Assembly: GCA_014650015.1 (NCBI GenBank) | Contig: BMUD01000010.1 | Span: 186,001 to 250,000 of the forward strand | DNA length: 64,000 bases | Direction: 5' to 3' | Source of the DNA: Streptomyces griseoloalbus | GTDB taxonomy: Bacteria > Actinomycetota > Actinomycetes > Streptomycetales > Streptomycetaceae | Shown here: positions 44,126 through 52,405 of the stretch, one piece after another | Numbering within the stretch: the first letter of the stretch is position 1 | Layout of the letters: each line of letters opens with the position of its first letter | Translations under genes and position numbers: made by a program | Notes under the pieces: model-generated | Told to the model about the DNA's origin: nothing | The model's input: the letters and a program-made list of their open reading frames with translations, nothing else | Database searches by the model: none

Positions 44126-45148
44126 ATGGGCAGGCAGCGTCCCGGCACACCGACGCTGGAGGAGGTGGCCGCGCTCGCCGGTGTGGGGCGGGGCACCGTC
44201 TCCCGCGTCATCAACAACGCGGCGGGCGTGAAGGATTCGACGCGTCGTCTCGTGCAGCGCGCCATCGCCGAACTCGGGTACGTGCCCAACCTGGCGGCCC
44301 GTTCGCTGGCGGGCCGGCGCGCGGACGCCGTGGCGCTGGTCATGACGGAGCCGGACTGGCGCCAGTTCGGTGAGCCGTTCTTCTCGGAGATCGTCCGCTC
44401 CGTCGGCGACGCGCTGACCGACACCAAGGTGCAACTGCTGCTCACCCTGGTCCGTACGAACGCCGAGCGGCAGCGCCTCGTGGAGTACGCGCGCGGCGGC
44501 CGGGTCGACGGCGTCATGCTGATGTCCGTGCACGCCGAGGACGCGCTGCCCGACATGCTGGCCGAGGTGGGGCTGCCCACCGTCCTGCTGGGCCGGCGCT
44601 CCGGTGACGAGAGCGTGACCTACGTCGACGCGGACAACGTCGGCGGAGCCCGCAGCGCGGTGGCGCACCTGCTGAGCCACGGCCGCCGCGCCGTCGCGAC
44701 CATCACCGGCCCGCGCGACATGTACGTGGCCCAGTGCCGGTTGCGCGGTTACCGTGAGGCGCTGGAGCGGGCGGGTGCCGAGGGCAGGCCCTCCTGGATC
44801 GTCCAGGGCGACTTCTCGGAGGACAGCGGGCGCCGGGCGATGGCCGAACTCCTCGAGCGGGCACCGGAGATGGACGCGGTCTTCGCCGCGTCGGACACCA
44901 TGGCCGCCGGAGCGCTGACCGCCCTGCGGGCGGCGGGCCGCCGGGTCCCCGACGACGTCGCGGTGATCGGATTCGACGACTTCCCGCTCGCCCAGCGCAC
45001 GGATCCGAAGCTGACGACGGTCCGACAGCCGCTGGAGGAGATCGGCCGGGCCATGGTGCGGTTGCTCCTGGAGGAAATGGAGGACTCGGCGGTGGCCTGG
45101 CGGCACGTCATCCTCCGCACGGAACTGGTGCTCCGCGACTCCGCCTGA
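44126..45148 (+). CDS. LacI-family regulator, CebR-like
   Basis: A 340-residue LacI repressor. The HTH (TLEEVAALAGVGRGTVSRVI) and hinge (YVPNLAARSLAGRR) occupy residues 8-65, and a periplasmic-binding-protein-like sugar domain follows. The hinge YVPNLAARSL is as in CebR regulators. It lies directly upstream of three canonical CebR boxes and the GH12 cellulase, which it probably controls together with other sugar genes. The start is ATG 44126 with a G-rich ribosome binding site. It is paralogous to the regulator at 58798-59811. Confidence 0.88.
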   Translation: MGRQRPGTPTLEEVAALAGVGRGTVSRVINNAAGVKDSTRRLVQRAIAELGYVPNLAARSLAGRRADAVALVMTEPDWRQFGEPFFSEIVRSVGDALTDTKVQLLLTLVRTNAERQRLVEYARGGRVDGVMLMSVHAEDALPDMLAEVGLPTVLLGRRSGDESVTYVDADNVGGARSAVAHLLSHGRRAVATITGPRDMYVAQCRLRGYREALERAGAEGRPSWIVQGDFSEDSGRRAMAELLERAPEMDAVFAASDTMAAGALTALRAAGRRVPDDVAVIGFDDFPLAQRTDPKLTTVRQPLEEIGRAMVRLLLEEMEDSAVAWRHVILRTELVLRDSA

Positions 45149-45223
45149 GCCGTCCCACCCGCTCGCCCCCTCCACCCGTCCGCATTCGCCCGCCCCCGCC
45201 GGTCACGCCGTCCCCGAAAGTTT

Positions 45224-45237
45224 CGGGAGCGCTCCCG
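45224..45237. promoter_or_regulatory. CebR box 1
   Basis: CGGGAGCGCTCCCG, matching the cellulose-utilisation operator TGGGAGCGCTCCCA except at the outer bases. It lies upstream of the GH12 promoter. Confidence 0.85.
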
Positions 45238-45312
45238 TAGCGGGCCACGTTGTGGATCATCCCCACTGACCTGCGGCTTCGAAATCAATTCGACACGTGC
45301 CCGCGCACAGTC

Positions 45313-45341
45313 TTGTCAGGGACATGTGTAGCTTCTACGCT
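45313..45341 (+). promoter_or_regulatory. Promoter of the GH12 cellulase gene
   Basis: TTGTCA (45313-45318) and TACGCT (45336-45341) are separated by 17 bases. The predicted start point near 45348 lies just before CebR box 2. Confidence 0.65.
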
Positions 45342-45358
45342 CCCGTCCGAACCGAGTT

Positions 45359-45374
45359 ATGGGAGCGCTCCCAT
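45359..45374. promoter_or_regulatory. CebR box 2 (perfect 16-bp palindrome)
   Basis: ATGGGAGCGCTCCCAT contains the exact consensus TGGGAGCGCTCCCA immediately downstream of the promoter, where bound CebR would block transcription. Confidence 0.92.
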
Positions 45375-45386
45375 CGTTGGGGAGAA

Positions 45387-45398
45387 GGGAGCGCTCCC
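45387..45398. promoter_or_regulatory. CebR box 3
   Basis: GGGAGCGCTCCC, centred 26 bp after box 2, in the leader of the cellulase gene. Confidence 0.88.
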
Positions 45399-45438
45399 GA
45401 TCGGCAGGCCCCCCGCACCCTCTTGGAGAGGTCCCCGC

Positions 45439-46572
45439 ATGCGACGGTTACGGCACCACACCCGCCCCCTGCGCGGCCTGTTCGCGACGCTGCTCACCGC
45501 TTTCGCCGTGGTCGCGGCGCTGATGACCGCGACGGCGCCCGCCCAGGCCGACACCACGATCTGCGAACCGTACGGTTCGACCACCATCCAGGGGCGCTAC
45601 GTCGTCCAGAACAACCGCTGGGGCAGCAGCGCCCCCCAGTGCGTCACCGCCACGGACACCGGCTTCCGTGTCGCACAGGCCGACGGCTCGGTGCCGACCA
45701 ACGGCGCTCCGAAGTCGTACCCGTCGGTCTTCAACGGCTGCCACTACACCAACTGCTCGCCGGGCACCAACCTCCCGGCGCGGATCAACGGCATCTCCGG
45801 CGCGCCCAGCAGCATCTCCTACGGCTATGTCAGCGATGCCGTGTACAACGCCTCGTACGACATCTGGCTGGATCCGACGCCCCGGACCGACGGCGTGAAC
45901 CGGACCGAGATCATGATCTGGTTCAACAAGGTCGGTCCGATCCAGCCGATCGGCTCCCAGGTCGGCACGGCCACCGTGGGCGGGCGTACCTGGCAGGTGT
46001 GGTCGGGCAGCAACGGCTCCAACGACGTGCTGTCCTTCGTCGCACCGTCCGCGATCGGCAGCTGGAGCTTCGACGTCATGGACTTCGTCCGGGAGACCGT
46101 CGCGCGCGGCATGGCGCGGGACGACTGGTACCTGACGAGCATCCAGGCCGGTTTCGAACCCTGGCAGAACGGTGCGGGGCTCGCGGTGAACTCCTTCTCC
46201 TCGACCGTCAACACCGGCGGCGGCACCCCGGGCGAGCCCGACCCCAGTGGCCCGGCGGCGTGCACGGTGTCGTACGCCACCCATGTCTGGCAGGGCGGCT
46301 TCACCGCGAACGTCACCGTGAAGAACGGCGGTTCGTCCGCCGTCGACGGCTGGAAGCTCGCCTTCTCCCTGCCCTCGGGGCAGCGCGTCACCAACGCCTG
46401 GAACGCGTCCGTCACTCCCTCCTCGGGAACGGTGACGGCGAGCGGTCTGAACAACAACACGCAGATCGCGTCCGGCGCCAGCCAGACCTTCGGGTTCCAG
46501 GGAACCTACAGCGGCACGTTCGCCCAGCCGAACGGCTTCAGCCTGAACGGCACCACCTGTACGACCGCGTGA
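45439..46572 (+). CDS. Secreted endo-1,4-beta-glucanase, GH12 with CBM2
   Basis: A 377-residue cellulase. The signal peptide ends near residue 37. The GH12 domain (38-260) carries the nucleophile Glu in NRTEIMIWF (E157) and the acid/base Glu in QAGFEPWQNG (E240). A Gly/Pro linker leads to a C-terminal CBM2 cellulose-binding module. It resembles S. coelicolor CelB. The start is ATG 45439 with GGAGAGG upstream. Codon 4 is TTA, suggesting bldA control in addition to CebR. Three CebR boxes lie upstream, and an LPMO gene follows after a GH3 relic. Confidence 0.94.
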   Translation: MRRLRHHTRPLRGLFATLLTAFAVVAALMTATAPAQADTTICEPYGSTTIQGRYVVQNNRWGSSAPQCVTATDTGFRVAQADGSVPTNGAPKSYPSVFNGCHYTNCSPGTNLPARINGISGAPSSISYGYVSDAVYNASYDIWLDPTPRTDGVNRTEIMIWFNKVGPIQPIGSQVGTATVGGRTWQVWSGSNGSNDVLSFVAPSAIGSWSFDVMDFVRETVARGMARDDWYLTSIQAGFEPWQNGAGLAVNSFSSTVNTGGGTPGEPDPSGPAACTVSYATHVWQGGFTANVTVKNGGSSAVDGWKLAFSLPSGQRVTNAWNASVTPSSGTVTASGLNNNTQIASGASQTFGFQGTYSGTFAQPNGFSLNGTTCTTA

Positions 46573-46580
46573 CGCGACCG

Positions 46581-46656
46581 GCGGGCCCCGCACCCGCCGT
46601 GTCCCCTGCCCCGGGGCCCGCTCTTCCTCCCTGCGCCGACAGGGCGGGCCCCGGGG
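46581..46656 (+). terminator. Three-segment competing hairpins after GH12
   Basis: Segments GCGGGCCCCG (46581-46590), CCCCGGGGCCCGC (46609-46621) and GCGGGCCCCGGGG (46644-46656): the middle one can pair with either neighbour (10 bp or 13 bp). It is a terminator for GH12 with attenuator-like alternative folding. Confidence 0.65.
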
Positions 46657-46694
46657 CGACCTCACCGCCGGACCGTCCGGAAAGGCCCGTCCAC

Positions 46695-47237
46695 ATGAGC
46701 CGCACGCCGTTCTCCCACCGGCCGGCGATCACCGCCGCGCCGAGTGCCGTGGTCCTGTCCCTGACCGGGCTCACCGGCGCCGCCCCGCCCCCGGAGCCGC
46801 CCTCGACCGCAGCCGCGCCCGACCAGGACCCGTCGCTGCCGGTGGCGGACCGTGTCGAGGACCTGCTGTCCCGGATGTCCCTGGACGACAAGACCGGCCA
46901 GCCGACGCAGATCGAGAAGGACGCGCCGGTACCGCAGTCCGACGTTGGTCTGACCTACGACACGGCACCCGACCCGGATCCGGACCCCGATTCCACGCCC
47001 ACGGCGTGCACCGCCCGGTTCCGGGTCACCTCCTCCTGGTCGGGCGGACACCAGGCGGAGGTCACCGTCGAGAACACCGGGGCCGAACCGCTCACCGGCT
47101 GGTCGGTCGAGCGGCCCCTGGAAGGGACGGCCGTCACCAACTACCGCAACAGCAGCCCGTCGGTGACGCGGGACGGGGCCACCGTCCGCAACACCGCCCA
47201 CAACGGCACCCTCGCGCCACACGCCACCCCCTCCTGA
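46695..47237 (+). pseudogene. Internally deleted GH3 beta-glucosidase-CBM2 gene
   Basis: The frame opens with a weak signal-like region, then DPSLPVADRVEDLLSRMSLD and DKTGQPTQIEKD, the typical N-terminus of a GH3 beta-glucosidase. After about 30 residues it jumps to an Asp/Pro linker and a CBM2 domain (TARFRVTSSWSGGHQAEVTV), which stops early at HNGTLAPHATPS before the last strands. A full GH3-CBM2 enzyme would be several hundred residues longer. The fusion is in frame and open, so a 180-residue secreted cellulose-binding peptide could still be made. Confidence 0.82.
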
Positions 47238-47241
47238 AGCT

Positions 47242-47286
47242 CCCCCCGCGCGTCCGGGCGACGTCCTTCCCCGGACGGGCGGGGGG
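47242..47286 (+). terminator. 16-bp hairpin immediately upstream of the LPMO gene
   Basis: CCCCCCGCGCGTCCGG pairs with CCGGACGGGCGGGGGG with one mismatch. Only 55 bases separate it from the LPMO start, leaving little room for a promoter, so it may attenuate or stabilise read-through transcripts. Confidence 0.6.
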
Positions 47287-47341
47287 TTCCAACTCTCTGT
47301 ATGCCCGCCCTGATGAGTTCACGATCGGAACAGGAGATCCC

Positions 47342-48418
47342 ATGGCATTACGCAGCAGATTCGTCTCCCTGGCAGCGGTACTGGCCACCCTGCTCGGAGG
47401 GCTGGGCCTCAGTTTCCTCTGGCAGAACGACGCGCAGGCGCACGGCGTGGCGATGATGCCCGGCTCGCGCACCTACCTCTGCCAACTGGACGCCGTCACC
47501 GGCACCGGGGGACTGGACCCGACCAACCCGGCCTGCGAGGACGCGCTGAACAAGAGCGGCTCGTCGGCGCTGTACAACTGGTTCGCCGTCCTCGACTCCA
47601 AGGCCGCCGGGCGAGGCGCCGGCTATGTGCCGGACGGCACGCTGTGCAGCGCCGGTGACCGGTCCCCGTACGACTTCTCGGCCTACAACGCGGCCCGCGC
47701 GGACTGGCCCCGCACACATCTGACGTCCGGGGCGACGATCAAGGTGCAGTACAGCAACTGGGCCGCGCATCCGGGTGACTTCCGGGTCTATGTCACCAAG
47801 CCCGGCTGGTCGCCCACGTCCGCACTGGGCTGGAACGACCTGGAGCTCGTCCAGACCGTCACCAACCCGCCCCAGCAGGGCTCGCCCGGCACCAATGGCG
47901 GCCACTACCACTGGGACCTGAAGCTGCCCTCCGGCCGCTCCGGCGACGCTCTGATCTTCATGCAGTGGGTGCGTTCGGACAGCCAGGAGAACTTCTTCTC
48001 CTGCTCCGACGTCGTCTTCGACGGCGGCAACGGAGAGGTGACCGGCATCCGGAACTCCGGCAGTACGCCGACCCCGACGCCGACTCCGACGGATCCGCCC
48101 ACGCACACCGGTTCCTGCATGGCCGTCTACAACGTGGTCAACTCCTGGGACGGCGGCTTCCAGGGCTCGGTCGAGGTGATGAACCACGGGACGTCGCCGC
48201 TCAACGGCTGGGCCGTGCAGTGGAAGCCCGGCACCGGGACCCGGGTCGGCAGTGCGTGGAACGGCTCCCTGTCCTCCGGGTCCGACGGCACGGTGACGGT
48301 CAGAAACGTCGACCACAACCGGGTGATCGATCCCGACGGGAGTGTGACGTTCGGCTTCACGGCCACCTCGTCGGGCAATGACTTCCCGGTGGGCACGATC
48401 GGCTGCGTGGCGCCCTGA
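47342..48418 (+). CDS. Cellulose-active lytic polysaccharide monooxygenase, AA10 with CBM2
   Basis: A 358-residue copper enzyme that oxidatively cleaves crystalline cellulose. The 33-residue signal peptide ends so that the mature protein begins with His (HGVAMMPGSRTYLC). The second histidine-brace residue is in SNWAAHPGDF (H143). An AA10 domain (34-228), a Thr/Pro linker (PTPTPTPTDPP) and a C-terminal CBM2 follow. It is very similar to S. coelicolor CelS2 (ScLPMO10C). The start is ATG 47342 with AGGAG upstream. Codon 3 is TTA, so translation probably needs bldA. Confidence 0.95.
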   Translation: MALRSRFVSLAAVLATLLGGLGLSFLWQNDAQAHGVAMMPGSRTYLCQLDAVTGTGGLDPTNPACEDALNKSGSSALYNWFAVLDSKAAGRGAGYVPDGTLCSAGDRSPYDFSAYNAARADWPRTHLTSGATIKVQYSNWAAHPGDFRVYVTKPGWSPTSALGWNDLELVQTVTNPPQQGSPGTNGGHYHWDLKLPSGRSGDALIFMQWVRSDSQENFFSCSDVVFDGGNGEVTGIRNSGSTPTPTPTPTDPPTHTGSCMAVYNVVNSWDGGFQGSVEVMNHGTSPLNGWAVQWKPGTGTRVGSAWNGSLSSGSDGTVTVRNVDHNRVIDPDGSVTFGFTATSSGNDFPVGTIGCVAP

Positions 48419-48434
48419 GGCCGCGGATGCCCAT

Positions 48435-48467
48435 CCCCGCCCCCGCGGCCGTGCGGCGGGGGCGGGG
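48435..48467 (+). terminator. 12-bp hairpin terminator of the LPMO gene
   Basis: CCCCGCCCCCGC and its exact complement around a 9-nt loop, starting 17 bases after the stop codon. The next 330 bases contain no gene I can support. Confidence 0.8.
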
Positions 48468-48800
48468 GTCGTCCGCCCGGCGACGACCTCGGTGACCGGT
48501 GACTGAGCGGTCACGACCACTGCCGGACGACGGCCGCATGCCGCACAGGGCGGGTCACGCCGGTGACCCACCCTTCTCCCGCGTGCGCGCGCCCGGACGG
48601 GCCGGGGCGTGGTGCCGGTGGGCCGGTCCAGCCACTCGGACAGCAGGGAGCGCTCGGCGTCGGTGGGCATCGGCAGGTCCGGTACGGCGGCCCGGAAGGC
48701 GACGGCGGCCGCGGTGGTCCTAGCCCGTACCGGCGGCGCTGGGTGGACGCCGGGCGTGTGGCGCCCGCCGGGGCCGGGAGCGCTGCCATCCTCTCCATCC

Positions 48801-49286
48801 ATGGATGTCAGCACCTTCTACGCTCTCTTCTCCACGACCTGCTTCGCCCTGGTCGGCCTGTGGTGGAACGTCGTCCAGAGCCATGCCGACTGGATGCGCG
48901 ACCCCGCCCTGCGCCGCGTAGTCGGCGGGATCTACCTGTCCTTCCTGCTGCCCGCCTTGATGGGCCTGTTCGCCCAGGTCGGGGGTACCGAGCAGCCGCG
49001 GGTATGGCGGACGGCCTTCATCGTCCTCTCCGTGATCGGCTGCGTGTGCACCCTGCGACTGCTGGCCCGGGCCCGCCGCGACCACTTCATCATCTGGCAG
49101 CAGGTCGCTGCCGCGCTGCTCTACGCCCTGATCGCCGTCGTCGGCGCCTTCCCCGAACTCGCCCGCCACGTCGAACTGCGCCCCATCCAGACCGAGGCTC
49201 TCATGCTGATCGTCCTGATCATCCTGGCTCACGCCCTGGTCTGGCGGTACATGGCGGGAGAGGGTCGCGCCGACGAGGAGGCCTGA
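48801..49286 (+). CDS. Small integral membrane protein, unknown function
   Basis: A 161-residue protein with about five hydrophobic segments (FYALFSTTCFALVGLWWNVV; GGIYLSFLLPALMGLFAQVG; AFIVLSVIGCVCTLRLLA; QQVAAALLYALIAVVGAFPE; ALMLIVLIILAHALVWRYM). I recognise no family. The start is ATG 48801. No strong ribosome binding site is present, so the start is uncertain. It stands alone on the plus strand. Confidence 0.75.
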   Translation: MDVSTFYALFSTTCFALVGLWWNVVQSHADWMRDPALRRVVGGIYLSFLLPALMGLFAQVGGTEQPRVWRTAFIVLSVIGCVCTLRLLARARRDHFIIWQQVAAALLYALIAVVGAFPELARHVELRPIQTEALMLIVLIILAHALVWRYMAGEGRADEEA

Positions 49287-49356
49287 ATGCCTTACGGCTT
49301 CGCACGCCGCTCCGTGGCCACGGAGGAGCCGCACCACGGGTCGTCCGCCATACGGA

Positions 49357-49641
49357 TCACACTCCGCCGACGTGGAACTCCACCCGGGCCGGTTCCCCGG
49401 AGGTGGCCCGTGCCGAAGCCTGCGAGAGCGTGTCATCAAGCGCGCGACACCGGACCGTGTAGACACCTTCCACCGGCACCGAGAAGGAGAAGGTGCCCTC
49501 ACCGCTGGTCAGGGCGGCGATGTCCGGGAAAGGGCCGGGCCCGTCGACGAGGTGGACGGTCGCGCCCCGGACCGGCTTGCCTGCGGTGTCGAGCACGACT
49601 CCGGTGATGAGGCAGCGGCGGGTGCCCTGCGGCTGCGTCAT
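49357..49641 (-). CDS. Carboxypeptidase-regulatory-like beta-sandwich protein
   Basis: A 94-residue protein consisting of one CarboxypepD_reg/transthyretin-like beta-sandwich (LITGVVLDTAGKPVRGATVH; GEGTFSFSVPVEGVYTVRCR). Such domains are binding or scaffolding modules, usually attached to secreted proteins; here it is free and has no signal peptide. It begins 40 bases after the stop of the V8-like protease gene on the same strand and is probably co-transcribed as its partner. The start is ATG 49641; its ribosome binding site is weak. Confidence 0.75.
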   Translation of the reverse strand: MTQPQGTRRCLITGVVLDTAGKPVRGATVHLVDGPGPFPDIAALTSGEGTFSFSVPVEGVYTVRCRALDDTLSQASARATSGEPARVEFHVGGV

Positions 49642-49681
49642 CCGCGCCGTCCGGTCAGCCGCCCGAAAAGCCGGTGCGACC

Positions 49682-50707
49682 TCATGCCGACCAGGCCCTG
49701 AGGTTGTCGTACACCGCCCTCGTGATGCGGGTTCCGGAGTTCGTGGTGGGGCCGCCGTAGGCATGGACGGCGATGGCGTACCGGCCGTCGTTGTGCTCGC
49801 GGTACACGGCACTGCCGCTCTGCCCGCCGGCGGTGTCGATGTCGTAGTAGACCTTCAGGGCGTTGACGGAGCTGATGACGCGTGCGTCGTACCACTGGGT
49901 GCCCACCGGCTGGTCGCCGGGGTAACCGGAGATGTTTCCGCTGGTGCCCAACAGGTCGGCATCGGGCCAGACACCGAGTCCGAACCATCCGGTCGTGGAG
50001 CCGAGTTCGGTGGGGATGATGATCGCGCCGTAGTCGTGATTCTCGTCACCGGACTCGGTCCAGCCTTCGACGGAGCGGAAATTGGTGCTCGTGACGGAGC
50101 CGTACGGCAGGAACCCCGCATTGCGGCCGGGCATGACCTGGATGCTCTTCACCCAGCCGTCACATCCGGGGACGCCGCTGTTCTTGATGTGCACCACATG
50201 TCCGGCGGTGGCCAGAGTGTGCGGGCCGATGAACCAGCCGGTGCCGATCCACTGGGAGTTGTCGGCGGCGGTGATGAGCAGGGAGGAGTGCGCACGCCAC
50301 GGGTAGTTCGCCGTGTCCGTGATCTGGACCCGGTCGTCGGGCCCGTGGACTGTCTCGATGGTGGCGGCGGCGGTCCCGAACGAGGCCTCACCGATGTCGT
50401 GCAGGGGGACGGATGGCGGGATCCACACTTTGGCAGCCACGTTCTCGGCGTGGACGTGGACGTGACCCGGCACTTTCTCCAGTCCGTTCGCGGTCAGGGG
50501 GCTTTCCGCGCCCGGCTCTCCCTTCGACGGCTCATGGAAGATCGCCGGCCCCTGAGTGAGATCCTCCCTCTCACCGGGCTGGTTGGAGACAGCCGTATGA
50601 GGATTACGAGTCATCAGGACTCCCTGAGGGGACTGGAGAAGATGCGGATCATGGAAACCCGCGGCGCTGCACGTCGCGCGCCGAGCGGCGAACTGCCGTA
50701 GCATCAT
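49682..50707 (-). CDS. V8/glutamyl-endopeptidase-like trypsin-fold protease without signal peptide
   Basis: A 341-residue S1B-type serine protease. The catalytic triad is visible: ATAGHVV (H170), ENHDYGAI (D225) and AGGQSGSAV (S297). About 100 polar residues precede the protease domain and may be a propeptide. No hydrophobic signal sequence is seen, which is unusual since V8-like enzymes are normally exported. The start is ATG 50707 with AAAGGAGAAGG; an alternative ATG at 50614 (residue 32) also has GGGAG. It is divergent from an amidase gene and followed by a small beta-sandwich gene. Confidence 0.85.
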   Translation of the reverse strand: MMLRQFAARRATCSAAGFHDPHLLQSPQGVLMTRNPHTAVSNQPGEREDLTQGPAIFHEPSKGEPGAESPLTANGLEKVPGHVHVHAENVAAKVWIPPSVPLHDIGEASFGTAAATIETVHGPDDRVQITDTANYPWRAHSSLLITAADNSQWIGTGWFIGPHTLATAGHVVHIKNSGVPGCDGWVKSIQVMPGRNAGFLPYGSVTSTNFRSVEGWTESGDENHDYGAIIIPTELGSTTGWFGLGVWPDADLLGTSGNISGYPGDQPVGTQWYDARVISSVNALKVYYDIDTAGGQSGSAVYREHNDGRYAIAVHAYGGPTTNSGTRITRAVYDNLRAWSA

Positions 50708-51362
50708 TGCCTTCTCCTTTCCATGGAACAGCGGAACCGGAGTGATCGCCACATGGGCGGGGGGCCCGCACGCGTTCCGGTTGTTCACCGCCTGGTCGAG
50801 CCGCACCAGCCGTGGAGCAGGAAGCCACCGCGGCCCCGCCTCGGATCGGCGAGACTCGTCGTATCAGACGATCACCGGCCCCGCTCACCGCCGGTTCGAT
50901 GGGACACCGCCGGTTCAGGTCGCCATGCGCCATGCGGTGAGCACTACCTCCCTGCCCCCGACCTCAGTCCCGGCGTCTGCGTACTATGGAAGGAGAGCCC
51001 ATCCGCGATTCTGCGGTGACGGTCATGGTGGACATCGCGGTTCTGACGCCGACGGAGGCCACCGGCCGGACTCGCGGCAATCCGGGGAGAGCCGCGCGAA
51101 ACTGTCGCCCCACCAGGATGACTCGGTGCGGCCGATGCCGAGACATGTCCGGTACCGCGTCGGCACCGGGTGAATCTCCGGACCGCCTGGAGAAGCGCAC
51201 CGCGACCATGGGTGGCCGCCTGACGGAGCCCGGCCTCTCTTCGACTTCTCCGTTCCCGCGTGCGCGTGACTGTCCCCTGTGAACACCGGGCGGGACTCGT
51301 CGCCGGCGCCACCCGGCGGGCTCGGCGCCGCGCGTGTCCTCGGCAGCCGAAAGGAGAAGGCG
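50708..51362. other. Divergent intergenic region between V8-like protease and amidase
   Basis: About 650 bases with no gene I trust. A frame at 50986-51282 begins with a plausible ATG but resembles nothing and lacks support. TACTAT at 50981-50986 could be a -10 element for the amidase. Both flanking genes share an AAAGGAGAAGG ribosome binding site. Confidence 0.4.
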
Positions 51363-52145
51363 ATGGCCAGGTACCGCGAGGCCACATGGCTCCCCATACC
51401 CGAGAACACTGCCCAACCCCGCATCACCCCGACGCAGCTCATTCTGCACAGCGCCGCCGCGCCGTGGTCGCCGGAGCGCCTACGGGATTTCTGGAACGAG
51501 AGGGGTGTCGTCACCGAGAGCCACTTCGGCGTCGGGTACGACGGGGCGGTCGGACAGTTCGTGGACACCAACGTTCGTGCCGATGCCAACGCGTCCGCCA
51601 ACAGCCGCGCCATCTCGGTCGAGAGCGCGGCCAACACGGAGAACAGTGACCCCTGGACTCCCCACCAGCTCGACACCCTGGTCGGGATCATGGTGTGGGC
51701 GCACCGGACCCACGGAATTCCGGCTCGTATCTGCCGTTCCGACACCGATCCCGGATTCGGCATCCACCGCATGTTCAGGACGTGGTCCCTCGGCGGGACG
51801 GAATGCCCGGGAAACGCACGCGCCAAGCAGTTCACCGACACGCTGTTCCCCAGGTTCCTGGGAGCAGCACTCGGGAACGTTCCCGCGCCGGCCGGCCCCG
51901 CCGTGAAACTGGAACATCTGAGGTACGGAGAAACCAACGGAGACGTCGCCGATCTCCAAAGGTCCCTCATCGAGCACGGCGAGGAGATACCCGCCGGGGT
52001 GACCGGCTACTACGGGGACCAGACCAGGGCCGCCGTCGCCTCGTTCCAGAGGAAACAGGGGTGGACCGGCTCGCATGCGGACGGCATTCCGGGGATCGAG
52101 ACCTGTGAACGCCTTGAACTCAAGGTAGTCATGGCCAATTCATGA
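51363..52145 (+). CDS. N-acetylmuramoyl-L-alanine amidase (Amidase_2) with peptidoglycan-binding domain
   Basis: A 260-residue peptidoglycan hydrolase. The Amidase_2 domain (about 20-165) has the first zinc ligand in LILHSAAAPW (H29) and later GIHRMFRTW and GGTECPGNA. A PG_binding_1 domain spans about 190-255 (GETNGDVADLQRSLIEHGEE; YYGDQTRAAVASFQRKQGW). The layout resembles actinophage endolysins, and like them it lacks a signal peptide. No holin or phage gene is adjacent. The start is ATG 51363 with AAAGGAGAAGG. It is divergent from the V8-like protease and convergent with the trypsin-esterase fusion. Confidence 0.88.
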   Translation: MARYREATWLPIPENTAQPRITPTQLILHSAAAPWSPERLRDFWNERGVVTESHFGVGYDGAVGQFVDTNVRADANASANSRAISVESAANTENSDPWTPHQLDTLVGIMVWAHRTHGIPARICRSDTDPGFGIHRMFRTWSLGGTECPGNARAKQFTDTLFPRFLGAALGNVPAPAGPAVKLEHLRYGETNGDVADLQRSLIEHGEEIPAGVTGYYGDQTRAAVASFQRKQGWTGSHADGIPGIETCERLELKVVMANS

Positions 52146-52234
52146 GTCGGCAGCGGACGATCGAGCGGTGAACCGGTCCCTCGACCACCCCGGCGGTCGT
52201 CGGTCCGGTTGAGGGCAGGTTCGCCCCGGGAGGT

Positions 52235-52273
52235 CCCGGACCGGTCGGCGAACCGTTCCGTCGGCGGTCCGGG
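52235..52273. terminator. Hairpin between convergent amidase and protease-hydrolase genes
   Basis: CCCGGACCG (52235-52243) and CGGTCCGGG (52265-52273) with a 21-nt structured loop. The rest of the 260-base gap holds no gene. Confidence 0.5.
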
Positions 52274-52405
52274 CCGGTCGTCGCGAGGGTCACGACTCAC
52301 CCGGCGCCCTCGGCGACGTGGTGTCCGGGGCCGCCGGTGGAGTCGGTCGCGGTCTGCCCGGGGGCCTCCCGCGGCAGCGTGAGCAGCGTGATCGCCCACC
52401 GCTGT

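Noticed and set aside
48600-48700. Short minus-strand stretch (MPTDAERSLLSEWLDRPTG) resembling a DinB/DUF664 N-terminus
   Set aside because: Only about 20 residues match loosely, not enough to call a gene fragment.
50986-51282. 98-codon frame between the V8-like protease and amidase genes
   Set aside because: No similarity, no clear ribosome binding site, and composition unlike coding neighbours.
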